Assembly (NCBI RefSeq): GCF_020216025.1
Contig: NZ_JAIWNC010000009.1
Coordinates: 124,001 to 188,000, forward strand
DNA: 64,000 bases
DNA from: Jidongwangia harbinensis
GTDB lineage: Bacteria; Actinomycetota; Actinomycetes; Mycobacteriales; Micromonosporaceae
Reading direction: 5' to 3'
Shown here one piece after another: positions 9,291 through 17,544 of this stretch (the stretch's first letter is position 1; every line of letters starts with the position of its first letter). Both the position numbers and the translations under genes were made by a program. The notes beneath the pieces were generated by a model, which worked only from the letters and a program-made list of their open reading frames with translations, ran no database searches and was not told where the DNA came from.

Positions 9291-9345
9291 CGCCCGGACC
9301 TGACGCCCGGACCTGACGCCCGGACCTGACGCCCGGACCTGACGC
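9284..9345 (+). repeat. 13-bp tandem repeat across a stop codon
   Basis: Four perfect copies of gacctgacgcccg plus a 10-bp partial copy run from 9284 to 9345. The first copy supplies the last codons and the TGA stop of the LPITG gene, and every copy contains another TGA in the same register offset. The unit is not a hairpin. Confidence 0.95.
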
Positions 9346-9412
9346 GGTGGCGTGAGGCCCGGCGGCGTGCCGTGTCGGGGTTGTGTCGTACCCCGGCTCT
9401 AGGGTCTTCGGC

Positions 9413-10504
9413 GTGACCGCCTCCCGCGCCCTGCCGGCCCTGCCCGCCCGCCTGACCAGCCTCCTGCTGCGCCCGCACCCGTCCGCCGCACCGGACACGG
9501 TGGCCGGCGTGGCGGAGTGGTTCGGCGCGATGCAGGCGCAGGACATGGCGAGCGTGCTGTGGTCGCTCGGCGCGCGGCTGCCCGGCCGCACCCAGGCCGA
9601 CGTCACCGCCGCGCTGGAACGCCGCGAGGCGCTCCGCACCTGGCCGATGCGCGGCACGGTGCATCTGGTCCCGAGCGCCGACGCCCGCTGGATGCTCGAC
9701 CTGATGGGCGTTCGCGCGCTGGCCGGCGCGGCGGCCCGGCGCGCCTCGATCGGACTGGACGAGGCGACCGCCGAGCGCGGCGTCGAGATCCTCGCCGCCG
9801 CCCTGGCCGGCGGCGGCCGGCTGACCCGCGCCGAGTGCCTGCGCGCGCTCACCGACGGCGGCATCACGCTCGGTCCGCAGCAGGGCTACCACCTGTTGTG
9901 GTACGCGAGCCAGAAGGGCGTCACGGCGATCGCCCCGCACGTCGGCAAGGAGCAGACGTTCGTGCGTCTCGACGAGTGGGCCCCGGCACCGCACAGCCCC
10001 GGCCGCGAGGAGGCGCTCGGCCTCATCGCGCTCCGGTTCTTCCGGTCGCACGGGCCCGCCACGGTGCCCGACCTGGCTCGCTGGACCGGCCTGACCGTCG
10101 CCGACTGCCGCACCGGCGTCGCCGTCGCGGGCGACGCGCTGACCGAGGCCGGCGGCATGCTGGTGGATCCCGCGCTGCTCGACGCGGACCTGCCGGAGAC
10201 CGACGACTGGCTGGCGTTGCCCGGCTTCGACGAATACCTGCTGGGCTACAAGGACCGGTCGCTGATGGTCGACGACGCCCACAAACAGGCGATCATCCCC
10301 GGCAACAACGGCATCTTCCAGGCCACCGTGGTCCGGGCCGGCCGCGTGGTGGCCACCTGGAAGCGCTCGCTCACCCGCACGGCCGTCACGGTCGCGGTCC
10401 AGCCCTTGGTCACGTTCGGTGCCGCGGACCGCCGGCACACCGAGGCGGCCCTCCAGCCGTACGCGACGTTTCTCGGGCAGCCGCTGCGGGTCACCTGGCC
10501 GTGA
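9413..10504 (+). CDS. Winged-helix DNA-binding domain protein (DUF1006/HTH_42 family)
   Basis: This 363-residue protein matches the HTH_42 (DUF1006) family related to the YcaQ/AlkX DNA glycosylase-like proteins. Visible landmarks are LPARLTSLLL at the N-terminus, WFGAMQAQD, RTWPMRGTVHLV, and the C-terminal LPGFDEYLLGYKDRS and IIPGNNGIF. Family members contain tandem winged helices, and some repair interstrand DNA crosslinks. The QAQD and PMRGT elements fit but function is not proven here. The start is a GTG. The gene ends in a 14-bp convergent overlap with the hydrolase on the other strand. Confidence 0.85.
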   Translation: MTASRALPALPARLTSLLLRPHPSAAPDTVAGVAEWFGAMQAQDMASVLWSLGARLPGRTQADVTAALERREALRTWPMRGTVHLVPSADARWMLDLMGVRALAGAAARRASIGLDEATAERGVEILAAALAGGGRLTRAECLRALTDGGITLGPQQGYHLLWYASQKGVTAIAPHVGKEQTFVRLDEWAPAPHSPGREEALGLIALRFFRSHGPATVPDLARWTGLTVADCRTGVAVAGDALTEAGGMLVDPALLDADLPETDDWLALPGFDEYLLGYKDRSLMVDDAHKQAIIPGNNGIFQATVVRAGRVVATWKRSLTRTAVTVAVQPLVTFGAADRRHTEAALQPYATFLGQPLRVTWP

Positions 10505-11501
10505 GTGTCGCCAGGACCTCCGGCCAGTGGCCGAGCAGCGTGCTCAGGTGCGCGGTGTCCGGGCGCACCACCAGCGTGGCGCCCGCGATGCGCCCGGCCA
10601 GCCAGGCACCGTTGCGGGGCGACGCCTGCGGATCCCGCGCGCCGTACCAGAGCCACACCGGGCAGCGCACCCGCTCGGGGGCGAACGCCCACCGGCGGAA
10701 CGTCACGGTGGCGTCCCGCAGATATCCGTCGGTCCGGGCGACCGCCTCCCGCGCCGCCGCGGCCAGGTCGGCGGCCGGCAGCGCGGCGAGCACCGCGGCG
10801 TCCGCGGGGTGGGCCCCGTCCGTCCAGCGGGCGGCCAGCGCGTCGTCGTCACGGTCGTCCGCGCGCAGCCCGGCCACGTACCGCTCGAACTCCGGCCGCA
10901 TCAGCGCGACGGCGTCCGCGGGGGACAGGTCCGCGAGCCGGGCGACGAAGGCGCGCTGCTCGGCGTCGACGCCGTCGCGGTGCACCGGAGGGTCCAGCTC
11001 CGGCACGTTCGCCGGCGCGGCGACCAGCCCGGCCGTGGTGACCCGGTCCGGATGGCGGACCGCGCACGCCAGGGCGTACGACCCGCCGACGGACATGCCG
11101 AGCACCGCGAACCGGCCGATCCCCAGCCGGTCGGCCAGCGCGGCCACATCGTCGGCGACCGGGAGATGCCCCGCTGCGCCCGGGTCGGCGGTGGCCGGGA
11201 GATCCTCCGTCGGGCGTGCGTCGGCGGTGGCCGGGAGATGGCCCGGCCCCGGGCCCGGGTCGGTGGGGCGGTATGGGTCGGAGAGGCCGTATCCGGGCCG
11301 GTTGACGGCGATCAGCCGCACTCCGGCCGCCCGCGCCGCGCGGTCGCCGCTGCGGGCGATCAGCCGGCTGTCGGGACAACCGGGCAGGAACATGACGGCC
11401 GGTCCGTCGGCGGCCCCGCCGGCCCAGTACTGCAGGCGGCGGCCGTCCGCGAGTTCGCAGAGCCCGTCGGTGCCCGCTCCGGTCGGGTCGCCGTGCACCA
11501 T
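10491..11501 (-). CDS. Alpha/beta hydrolase with internal LPATAD repeat expansion
   Basis: This 336-residue hydrolase starts at ATG 11501 behind a strong GGAGGT at 3 nt spacing. It shows the oxyanion-region block AVMFLPGCPDSR, the NRPGYGLSDPY block and the nucleophile elbow GMSVGG. The acid and His are expected in LWYGARDPQ and DTAHLST. Between the GYGLSDPY block and VADDVAAL, where typical members are short, there are extra repeated units (HLPATAD, DLPATAD, HLPVADD) matching a DNA tandem repeat at 11151-11239. The substrate is unknown. The gene ends inside the stop region of the convergent winged-helix gene. Confidence 0.85.
   Translation of the reverse strand: MVHGDPTGAGTDGLCELADGRRLQYWAGGAADGPAVMFLPGCPDSRLIARSGDRAARAAGVRLIAVNRPGYGLSDPYRPTDPGPGPGHLPATADARPTEDLPATADPGAAGHLPVADDVAALADRLGIGRFAVLGMSVGGSYALACAVRHPDRVTTAGLVAAPANVPELDPPVHRDGVDAEQRAFVARLADLSPADAVALMRPEFERYVAGLRADDRDDDALAARWTDGAHPADAAVLAALPAADLAAAAREAVARTDGYLRDATVTFRRWAFAPERVRCPVWLWYGARDPQASPRNGAWLAGRIAGATLVVRPDTAHLSTLLGHWPEVLATLTAR
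11151..11239 (-). repeat. In-frame tandem repeat within the hydrolase gene
   Basis: A 20-bp block (gtcggcggtggccgggagat on the plus strand) occurs exactly at 11184-11203 and 11220-11239, 36 bp apart. A 17-bp variant lies at 11151-11167. The spacing is a multiple of three, so the reading frame survives. The variant copy encodes the family-typical VADD and the other two encode ATAD. Confidence 0.9.
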
Positions 11502-12061
11502 GTCACCTCCTGTGGCCGCCGCCCGCCGGGTGCCGTCCGTTCCTGGCCGGACCGGCCGCCCCGGCGGACTGGCATGTCGTACATTGTCCGTACTGTCGTG
11601 CGGGCATGGGGGGTGACCGCTGCTGTGGCACCGTTGAGCATGCCGCACCGCCGGCGTCCGGGCCGCCGGCGTCTCCCACCGGCCCCCGGCGGCCGCGACC
11701 CCGCCCGGGCCTCGCCGCCTTCCGCGCCGGAATCGCCGGAATCGCCGGTCCCGGCAGTCCCCGGTCCCGGGCAGCCCGGGCCTCGCCGCCTTCCGCGCCG
11801 GAATCCCTGCTCCCGGCAATCCCCGCTCCCGGCAATCCCCGCTCCCGGCAATCCCCGGTCCAGGGAAGCCCGGGCCGTGCGCGCACGCCGGGAGCCATCC
11901 CCGAAGATCAGCCGTCACCCCGACGGGCACCGCCGTCATCTCCGACGATCACCCTCGTCACCCCCGACGATCACCACCGTCACGGCCGCGAGATCATCGT
12001 GCGTGACGCCGTCCTTCGCGGCCGCCAGCGTCCGTGACCGCGTACCGACCAGGAGAACGCT
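11502..12061. other. 560-bp intergenic region with repeats, upstream of the MFS exporter
   Basis: I see no convincing gene here. The region contains a 31-bp exact duplication (11704-11734 and 11775-11805) and three perfect tandem copies of a 16-bp unit (11809-11856), all rich in cccgg and gaatc words. The most AT-rich part, about 11570-11600, contains gtac-N7-gtac around 11580 and could hold a promoter or operator for the exporter. AGGAG lies just before the exporter's GTG start. Confidence 0.7.
11704..11856 (+). repeat. 31-bp direct repeat pair and 16-bp triple tandem repeat
   Basis: Copies at 11704-11734 and 11775-11805 are identical over 31 bp. Directly after the second copy, gctcccggcaatcccc is repeated three times without change (11809-11824, 11825-11840, 11841-11856). 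No spacer structure is present, so this is not a CRISPR. Confidence 0.92.
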
Positions 12062-13639
12062 GTGAGTAGTCCGTCCGTGGCAGCGCCCGACAAGCTCGAC
12101 GCCGCCGTACTGAAGATCGCCGGGGTGGTGGTCCTCGGCGCGATCATGTCGATTCTCGACGTGACCGTGGTCAGCGTGGCGCTGCCCACGTTCCAGACCG
12201 AGTTCGACGCGACCTACGCCCGGGTCGCCTGGACCATGACGGGCTACACGCTGGCCCTCGCCACGGTGATTCCGCTCACCGGCTGGGCCGCGGACCGCTT
12301 CGGCACGAAACGCCTCTACATGACCGCGCTGGTGCTGTTCACGTTCGGCTCCGGCCTGTGCGCCACCGCCGACTCGATCGGGCAGCTCATCGCGTACCGG
12401 GTGCTGCAGGGACTGGGCGGCGGCATGCTGATGCCGCTCGGCATGACGATCATGACCCGGGCGGCCGGGCCGCAGCGGATCGGCCGGCTGATGGCCGTGC
12501 TGGGCGTGCCGATGCTGCTCGGGCCGATCGGCGGGCCGATCCTGGGCGGCTGGATGATCGACATCGCCAGCTGGCACTGGATCTTCCTGATCAACCTGCC
12601 GATCGGCCTGGTCGCGCTGATCTACGCGGCGGTGGCGCTGCCGAAGGACAGCCCGGAACCGTCCGAGTCGTTCGACTTCGTCGGCATGCTGATGCTCTCG
12701 CCCGGCCTGGCGCTCTTCCTGTACGGCGTGTCGTCGCTGCCCGAGACCGGCACGTTCGCCGACCGCAAGGTGTGGCTGCCGATGCTGGTCGGCGGCGCGC
12801 TGGTGATCGGCTTCGTGTTCTACTCGTTCAAGCCCCGGCATCCGCTGCTCGACCTGCGGCTGCTGCGCGACCGCAACCTGTCGGTGGCGGCGCTGACCCT
12901 GGCCGTGTTCATGATCGCCTTCATGGGTGCCGGCCTGTTGTTCCCGAGCTACTTCCTGCAGGTGCGCGGCGAGACGACGCTCGACGCCGGCCTGCTGATG
13001 GCCCCGCAGGGCATCGGCGCGATGGTCACCATGCCGATCGCCGGGATGCTCGCCGACAAGATCCCGGTGGGCCGCACGGTGCCGTTCGCGCTCGTGCTGA
13101 TCGCGGCCGGCTTCTTCGCGTTCACCCAGGTCGGCACGGACACGTCGTACTGGCTGCTGTGCGGTGCGCTGTTCGTGATGGGCCTCGGCATGGGCGGCAC
13201 GATGATGCCGGTGATGACGTCGGCACTGCGGACGCTCACCAACCACGAGGTGGCCCGCGGCTCCACGCTGCTGAACATCGTCCAGCAGATCGCCGGCTCG
13301 GTCGGCTCGGCGATCATGTCGGTGATCCTCACCAACGAGCTGAACGACTCCCCGGCCATCCCGGGGGTGACCGACCCGCAGACCGGCGAGCCGATCACCG
13401 AGGCCGGTCTCGCCATCGCGGTCGAGCAGAACCCGGCGCTGGCCGCCCAGTTCCCGGTCGAACCGTCGGTGCTGGAGCGCGGCCTGGAGTTCGTGGCCGA
13501 CGCGTTCGGCACGACGTTCTGGGTCGGGTTCGCCCTGGTGCTCGCCACGTTCATCCCGGCCTTCCTGCTGCCGCGCCGGCGTGAGGTGTCGCACCTGAAC
13601 GACGACGAGAAGGTCGCCACGCCGGTCGTCATCCACTGA
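12062..13639 (+). CDS. MFS drug exporter, DHA2 family (EmrB/QacA type, 14 TM)
   Basis: This 525-residue transporter likely exports drugs or metabolites by proton antiport. DHA2 signatures are visible: LDVTVVSVALPTFQ in TM1 (motif D1), WTMTGYTLA, GWAADRFGTKR (motif A), YRVLQGLGGGMLMPLG (motif B) and LGPIGGPILGGWMID (motif C). Fourteen helices can be counted. The tail is cytoplasmic. A GTG at 12062 follows AGGAG. The gene is preceded by a long repeat-rich spacer and no regulator gene is adjacent. A hairpin separates it from the convergent sigma factor gene. Confidence 0.92.
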   Translation: MSSPSVAAPDKLDAAVLKIAGVVVLGAIMSILDVTVVSVALPTFQTEFDATYARVAWTMTGYTLALATVIPLTGWAADRFGTKRLYMTALVLFTFGSGLCATADSIGQLIAYRVLQGLGGGMLMPLGMTIMTRAAGPQRIGRLMAVLGVPMLLGPIGGPILGGWMIDIASWHWIFLINLPIGLVALIYAAVALPKDSPEPSESFDFVGMLMLSPGLALFLYGVSSLPETGTFADRKVWLPMLVGGALVIGFVFYSFKPRHPLLDLRLLRDRNLSVAALTLAVFMIAFMGAGLLFPSYFLQVRGETTLDAGLLMAPQGIGAMVTMPIAGMLADKIPVGRTVPFALVLIAAGFFAFTQVGTDTSYWLLCGALFVMGLGMGGTMMPVMTSALRTLTNHEVARGSTLLNIVQQIAGSVGSAIMSVILTNELNDSPAIPGVTDPQTGEPITEAGLAIAVEQNPALAAQFPVEPSVLERGLEFVADAFGTTFWVGFALVLATFIPAFLLPRRREVSHLNDDEKVATPVVIH

Positions 13640-13644
13640 CCGCA

Positions 13645-13682
13645 CCGCCCGGGCGCGGCGGGACCGTGCCGCGGCCGGGCGG
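13645..13682. terminator. Bidirectional terminator between convergent genes
   Basis: A long hairpin has arms ccgcccgg-g-cgcggc and gccgcg-g-ccgggcgg, giving 14 pairs with one G-G mismatch, and an 8-nt loop. It lies between the stop of the MFS gene and the stop of the sigma factor gene, and serves both strands. Confidence 0.75.
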
Positions 13683-13730
13683 CCCCGTCCGGGACCACGT
13701 GACCTCGCTGGTGCCGAACCAGAGCACCCA

Positions 13731-15050
13731 CTACCCGCCCAGCCCACCCAGCCCGCCCAGCCCACCCAGCCCGTCCGGACCGGCCGCCGGCGGGACCGGG
13801 CCCGCCGGTGCGCCGTCCGCCTCGGCGCACTCGTCGAGCCGGCGGGTCAGGAAGGCGCGTTCGGCGTCGTTGCGGGCGGCGCCGACCGCGACGCGGTAGT
13901 GCGTCGCGGCCTCGCCGGCCCGGCCGGCACGGCGCAGCAGATCGGCGTGCACCGCCGGCCGCAGCGGGTGGTCACCGGCCGCCGCGAGCAGATCCAGGCC
14001 GGCCTGCGGGCCGTCCCGCATGGCGATCGCGACGGCCCGGTTCAGCCGCACCGTCGAGGACGGCACCAGGACCAGGAGCCGGTCGTACAGCCGGGCGATC
14101 CGGGCCCAGTCGGTGTCCGCCGCGGTGGGCGCGGTGGCGTGGCAGGCCGCGATCAGGGCCTGGAGCTGGTACGGGCCGATCTGCTCGCGCCGCAGGGCGT
14201 GCCGGACGGTGGCCAGCCCGGCGCCGATCCGGGCGGCGTCCCAGCGGTCGCGGTCCTGGTCCTCCAGCGGCACCGGCACGCCACCGGGGTCCACCCGGGC
14301 GGCGCGGCGGGCGTCCAGCAGGAGCAGCAGCGCGTGCAGGCCGGCGGCCTCCGGGTGGTCCGACATCAGCTCGGCGACCAGGCGGGCCAGGTCCACCGCC
14401 CGGTCGCACAGGTCGCCGCGGATCAGGTCGGGGCCGGCCGTGGCGGCGTACCCCTCGTGGAACATCAGATAGATCACGTGCAGGACCGCCGTGGTGCGTT
14501 CCGGCAGCAGGTGGGCGGGCGGCACCCGGTACGGGATGCCGGCCAGTGCGATCTTCCGCCGCGTCCGGACCAGCCGCTTCGCCATCGTGGCCTCGGGCAC
14601 CAGGAACGTGCGGGCGATCTCCGCGGTGCTCAGGCCGCACAGCGTGCGCAGCGCCAGCGTCACCCGGGACTCCACCGACAGCGCCGGGTGGCAGCAGGTG
14701 TAGAGCAGCCGCAGGCGCTCGTCGGTGAGGCCGCTGTCCAGCGAGTCCAGGTCGACGTCCAGGTCCGTCACGGCCTCGCCGGCCAGGCCGCGCAGCTTGA
14801 CCGCCCCGACCCGGGCGCGGCGTACCCGGTCCACGGCACGGTTGCGGGCCGTGGTGATCAGCCAGGCCCGGGGGATGTCCGGTACGCCGTCGCGCCGCCA
14901 CGCCGGCAACGCGGCCGCGAACGCCTCCTGCGCGGCGTCCTCGGCCAGGTCCCAGTCGCCGACCGCGCCGATCACCGCGGCCACCACCCGCCCCCACTCG
15001 GCCCGGAACACCGCGTCGAGCACCGCCGCGACGGGGTCGCCGCCGGTCAT
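13731..15050 (-). CDS. ECF42-type RNA polymerase sigma factor with C-terminal DUF6596/TPR-like region
   Basis: This 439-residue protein carries sigma region 2 (VFRAEWGRVVAAVIGAVGDW, AEDAAQEAFAAALPAW), the PRAWLITTARNRAVDRVRR block, and region 4 (LALRTLCGLSTAEIARTFLV, MAKRLVRTRRKIA). An approximately 240-residue extension includes LYLMFHEGYAAT-like and LLLLDARRAAR motifs and TPR-like helices, as in the ECF42 group. ECF42 factors co-occur with DGPF/YciI proteins, and one lies directly upstream with an ATGA overlap. The extension is thought to replace an anti-sigma factor. The C-terminus ends in GLGG repeats coded by four 9-bp units. Target genes are not known. Confidence 0.9.
   Translation of the reverse strand: MTGGDPVAAVLDAVFRAEWGRVVAAVIGAVGDWDLAEDAAQEAFAAALPAWRRDGVPDIPRAWLITTARNRAVDRVRRARVGAVKLRGLAGEAVTDLDVDLDSLDSGLTDERLRLLYTCCHPALSVESRVTLALRTLCGLSTAEIARTFLVPEATMAKRLVRTRRKIALAGIPYRVPPAHLLPERTTAVLHVIYLMFHEGYAATAGPDLIRGDLCDRAVDLARLVAELMSDHPEAAGLHALLLLLDARRAARVDPGGVPVPLEDQDRDRWDAARIGAGLATVRHALRREQIGPYQLQALIAACHATAPTAADTDWARIARLYDRLLVLVPSSTVRLNRAVAIAMRDGPQAGLDLLAAAGDHPLRPAVHADLLRRAGRAGEAATHYRVAVGAARNDAERAFLTRRLDECAEADGAPAGPVPPAAGPDGLGGLGGLGGLGG
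13738..13773 (-). repeat. 9-bp tandem repeat encoding a GLG/GLG tail
   Basis: Four consecutive 9-bp units (cccagccca / cccagcccg on the plus strand) encode the Gly-Leu-Gly tail just before the stop of the sigma factor gene. Adjacent coding looks normal, so the tail is a slippage product rather than a domain. Confidence 0.9.
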
Positions 15051-15385
15051 GCGTCGCGCACCGGCCGGATCTCCACCTGTCCGATCGCCGTGGCCGGATG
15101 GCCGGCGGCGATCTCGATCGCCTCGTCCAGGTCGCGGCAGTTGATCAGGGCGAATTCGCCGACCTGCTCCCGGCCCTCCACGAAGGGCCCGTCGGTGAGC
15201 AGCACCTCCTCGTCGCGGACCCGGACCGTGGTCGCGGTCGGGCTCGGGTGCAGCCCGGCGTGCAGCTCCAGCACCCCACGGCGCTCCAGGTCGGCCATCC
15301 ACTCGGTGAACCGGTCGTACGCCCCCGCCACCTTCCGCTCCTGGGCGGTGACCTCGTCGGCGCTGATCAGCAACAGGTATCGCAC
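15047..15385 (-). CDS. DGPF / YciI-family protein, ECF42 partner
   Basis: This 112-residue protein has the alpha-beta barrel of the YciI/DGPF family. The defining motif appears as LLTDGPFVEGREQVGEFALI. GRPLLLIS-like strand 1 (MRYLLLISADEV) and a helix with YDRFTEWM are also present. The GTG start at 15385 is followed by a coupled ATGA junction to the sigma gene. DGPF proteins are the conserved genomic partners of ECF42 sigma factors and may be targets or sensors; the activity is unknown. The pair diverges from the hydrolase at 15539 and shares the 150-bp promoter region. Confidence 0.9.
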   Translation of the reverse strand: MRYLLLISADEVTAQERKVAGAYDRFTEWMADLERRGVLELHAGLHPSPTATTVRVRDEEVLLTDGPFVEGREQVGEFALINCRDLDEAIEIAAGHPATAIGQVEIRPVRDA

Positions 15386-15538
15386 GGTTCCTCCTCGGCG
15401 AGCATTCGACGACTCTAGGACGAACGGCCCGGCAGGATGGGGACACCGCGGTGTCCTCCGGCCGTCCGCCCGTTCGTCCCCATGGCGGGACCGGGCTCAC
15501 CGGACCGGGCCACGGGGCGCAGACGAACGGAGATCAGC

Positions 15539-16318
15539 ATGGAGACGGTGACCTCGCAGGACGGCACGCCGATCGCGTACCAGCTCGCCGGGAGCGGCCG
15601 GCCGCTGGTGTTCGTGACCGGGGCGTTCAACGACCACACCCGGTGCGCACCGCTGGCCGCCGCGCTGGCCGGCACGGCCACGGTGGTCACGTACGACCGG
15701 CGCGCCCGGGGCGGCAGCGGCGACACCCGCCCGTACCGGATCGACCTCGAGGTGGCCGACCTGGCCGCGGTGATCGACCGGGCCGGCGGGCCGGCCGCGG
15801 TGTTCGGCTACTCCTCGGGCGCGGTGCTGGCGCTGCGCGCCGCGGCGGCCGGGCTGCCGATCACCCGCCTGGTGCTGTTCGAGGCGCCGTTCGCGTTCGA
15901 CGGGCCGGCCCGCGCCGCGGATCTGCCGGACCGGCTGCAGGCGCTGATCGACGCGGGCCGCCCGGGCGACGCGGTGACGTTGTTCCAGACCGAGGGGATC
16001 GGGCTGCCGGCCGAGTTCGCCGCACAGATCCGGCGGTCGCCGATCTGGCCGGCGCTGGAGGCGATGGCGCAGAGCACGGTGTACGACGCCACGCTCACCA
16101 CCGAGCTGGCGGTGCCCACCCCGGACATGGCGGCGGCGGCCACGCCGACGCTGGTGGTGAACGGTGCCGGGACCTGGCCGGGGCTGGCGTCGGCCGCGCG
16201 TACCCTCGCCACGCTCCTGCCGCAGGCCCGCCATCGGGAGGTCCCGGCCGGCGCGGACCACGACATCCCGGTCGAGGCGACCGCCGCGGTGGTCCGGGAG
16301 TTCCTGGCCGACGGCTGA
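15539..16318 (+). CDS. Alpha/beta hydrolase
   Basis: This 259-residue cytoplasmic hydrolase has the family layout: SGRPLVFVTGAFNDH for the oxyanion loop, YDRRARGGSGDT, the nucleophile elbow GYSSG and a C-terminal GADHDIPV holding the catalytic His. The substrate is not known. ATG at 15539 has GGAG 7 nt upstream; longer in-frame starts lack a ribosome site. It is transcribed away from the ECF42 operon, so it may belong to that regulon. That is inference from position only. Confidence 0.85.
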   Translation: METVTSQDGTPIAYQLAGSGRPLVFVTGAFNDHTRCAPLAAALAGTATVVTYDRRARGGSGDTRPYRIDLEVADLAAVIDRAGGPAAVFGYSSGAVLALRAAAAGLPITRLVLFEAPFAFDGPARAADLPDRLQALIDAGRPGDAVTLFQTEGIGLPAEFAAQIRRSPIWPALEAMAQSTVYDATLTTELAVPTPDMAAAATPTLVVNGAGTWPGLASAARTLATLLPQARHREVPAGADHDIPVEATAAVVREFLADG

Positions 16319-16351
16319 GCGCGGTGTGACTCCGGACGTGTTCGCTCGACT

Positions 16352-16395
16352 CGGTTATGCAAATCTGAAATAGTTGCCGTGTCAAAGATGTTGTG
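16352..16395 (+). promoter_or_regulatory. AT-rich island, probable promoter of the monooxygenase-reductase pair
   Basis: About 44 bp around ttatgcaaatctgaaatag is far more AT-rich than its surroundings and lies 50-90 nt before the monooxygenase ATG. I cannot assign clear -35 and -10 boxes. It is the only likely promoter spot for this two-gene operon. Confidence 0.4.
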
Positions 16396-16443
16396 CGGGA
16401 TAGTCCGGGGCGATCGGTCCCGACCAGAGGCTCAGGAGCGGTC

Positions 16444-17544
16444 ATGCAGTTCGGGATCTTCACCGTCGGCGACGTCACCCCCGACCCCACGAACGGCCGG
16501 GCGCCGACCGAGCACGAGCGGATCAAGGCGATGGTGACGATGGCCCGGCACGCCGAGGAGGTCGGCCTCGACGTGTTCGCGATGGGCGAGCACCACAACG
16601 AGCCGTTCGTGCCGTCCTCACCCACCACCATGCTCGGCCACATCGCCGCGCGGACCGACCGGTTGCTGTTGTCCACGTCCACCACGCTGATCACCACCAA
16701 CGACCCGGTGAAGATCGCCGAGGACTACGCCATGCTGCAGCACCTGGCGGACGGCCGGGTCGACCTGATGATGGGACGCGGCAACACCGGGCCGGTCTAC
16801 CCGTGGTTCGGCAAGGACATCCGGGCCGGCATCCCGCTCGCCATCGAGAACTACGCGCTGCTGCACCGGTTGTGGCGCGAGCACGTGGTCGACTGGAAGG
16901 GCAAGTACCGCACCCCGCTGCAGTCGTTCACCTCGACGCCGCGCCCGCTGGACGGTGTGCCGCCGTTCGTCTGGCACGGCTCGATCCGCAGCCCGGAGAT
17001 CGCCGAGCAGGCCGCCTACTACGGCGACGGCTTCTTCGCGAACCACATCTTCTGGCCGGCCTCGCACACCCAGCGTATGGTCGCGCTTTACCGGCAGCGG
17101 TACGCCCACTACGGGCACGGCGGCGAGGACCAGGCCATCGTCGGCCTCGGCGGCCAGGTGTTCATGCGGCGGAACTCGCAGGACGCGGTGCGCGAGTTCC
17201 GCCCGTACTTCGACAACGCCCCGGTGTACGGCCACGGCCCGTCGCTGGAGGAGTTCAGCGCCGAGACCCCGCTCACCGTCGGCAGCCCGCAGCAGGTCAT
17301 CGACCGTACGCTGGGGTTCCGCGACTACGTGGGCGACTACCAGCGGCAGCTGTTCCTGCTGGACCACGCGGGCCTGCCGCTGAAGACCGTGCTGGAGCAG
17401 CTCGACCTGCTCGGCGAGGAGGTGGTGCCGGTGCTGCGCAAGGAGTTCGCGGCGCTCAAGCCGGCCCACGTGCCGGACGCGCCCACGCACGCCTCGCTGG
17501 TCGCCGCCCGGGACGCCGCCGAACGGGAGAAGGTGCAGGCATGA
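16444..17544 (+). CDS. LLM-class FMN-dependent luciferase-like monooxygenase (CE1758 type)
   Basis: This 366-residue TIM-barrel protein of the bacterial luciferase superfamily uses reduced FMN. It shows MQFGIFTVGD, HAEEVGLDVFAMGEHH (active-site HH pair), a GRGNTGPVYPWFG block and FVWHGSIRSPEIAEQAA. The pattern and the coupled neighbour match the CE1758/CE1759 family pair. The physiological substrate is unknown. The downstream FMN reductase gene starts within its stop (ATGA), which fits a two-component system in which the reductase supplies FMNH2. Confidence 0.9.
   Translation: MQFGIFTVGDVTPDPTNGRAPTEHERIKAMVTMARHAEEVGLDVFAMGEHHNEPFVPSSPTTMLGHIAARTDRLLLSTSTTLITTNDPVKIAEDYAMLQHLADGRVDLMMGRGNTGPVYPWFGKDIRAGIPLAIENYALLHRLWREHVVDWKGKYRTPLQSFTSTPRPLDGVPPFVWHGSIRSPEIAEQAAYYGDGFFANHIFWPASHTQRMVALYRQRYAHYGHGGEDQAIVGLGGQVFMRRNSQDAVREFRPYFDNAPVYGHGPSLEEFSAETPLTVGSPQQVIDRTLGFRDYVGDYQRQLFLLDHAGLPLKTVLEQLDLLGEEVVPVLRKEFAALKPAHVPDAPTHASLVAARDAAEREKVQA

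Noticed and set aside
11809..11856. CRISPR-like repeats
   Set aside because: Units are 16 bp and directly adjacent, without spacers, and no cas genes are present.
11936..13765. 609-codon minus-strand frame
   Set aside because: Antisense to the MFS exporter; composition is low-complexity His/Arg/Gln.
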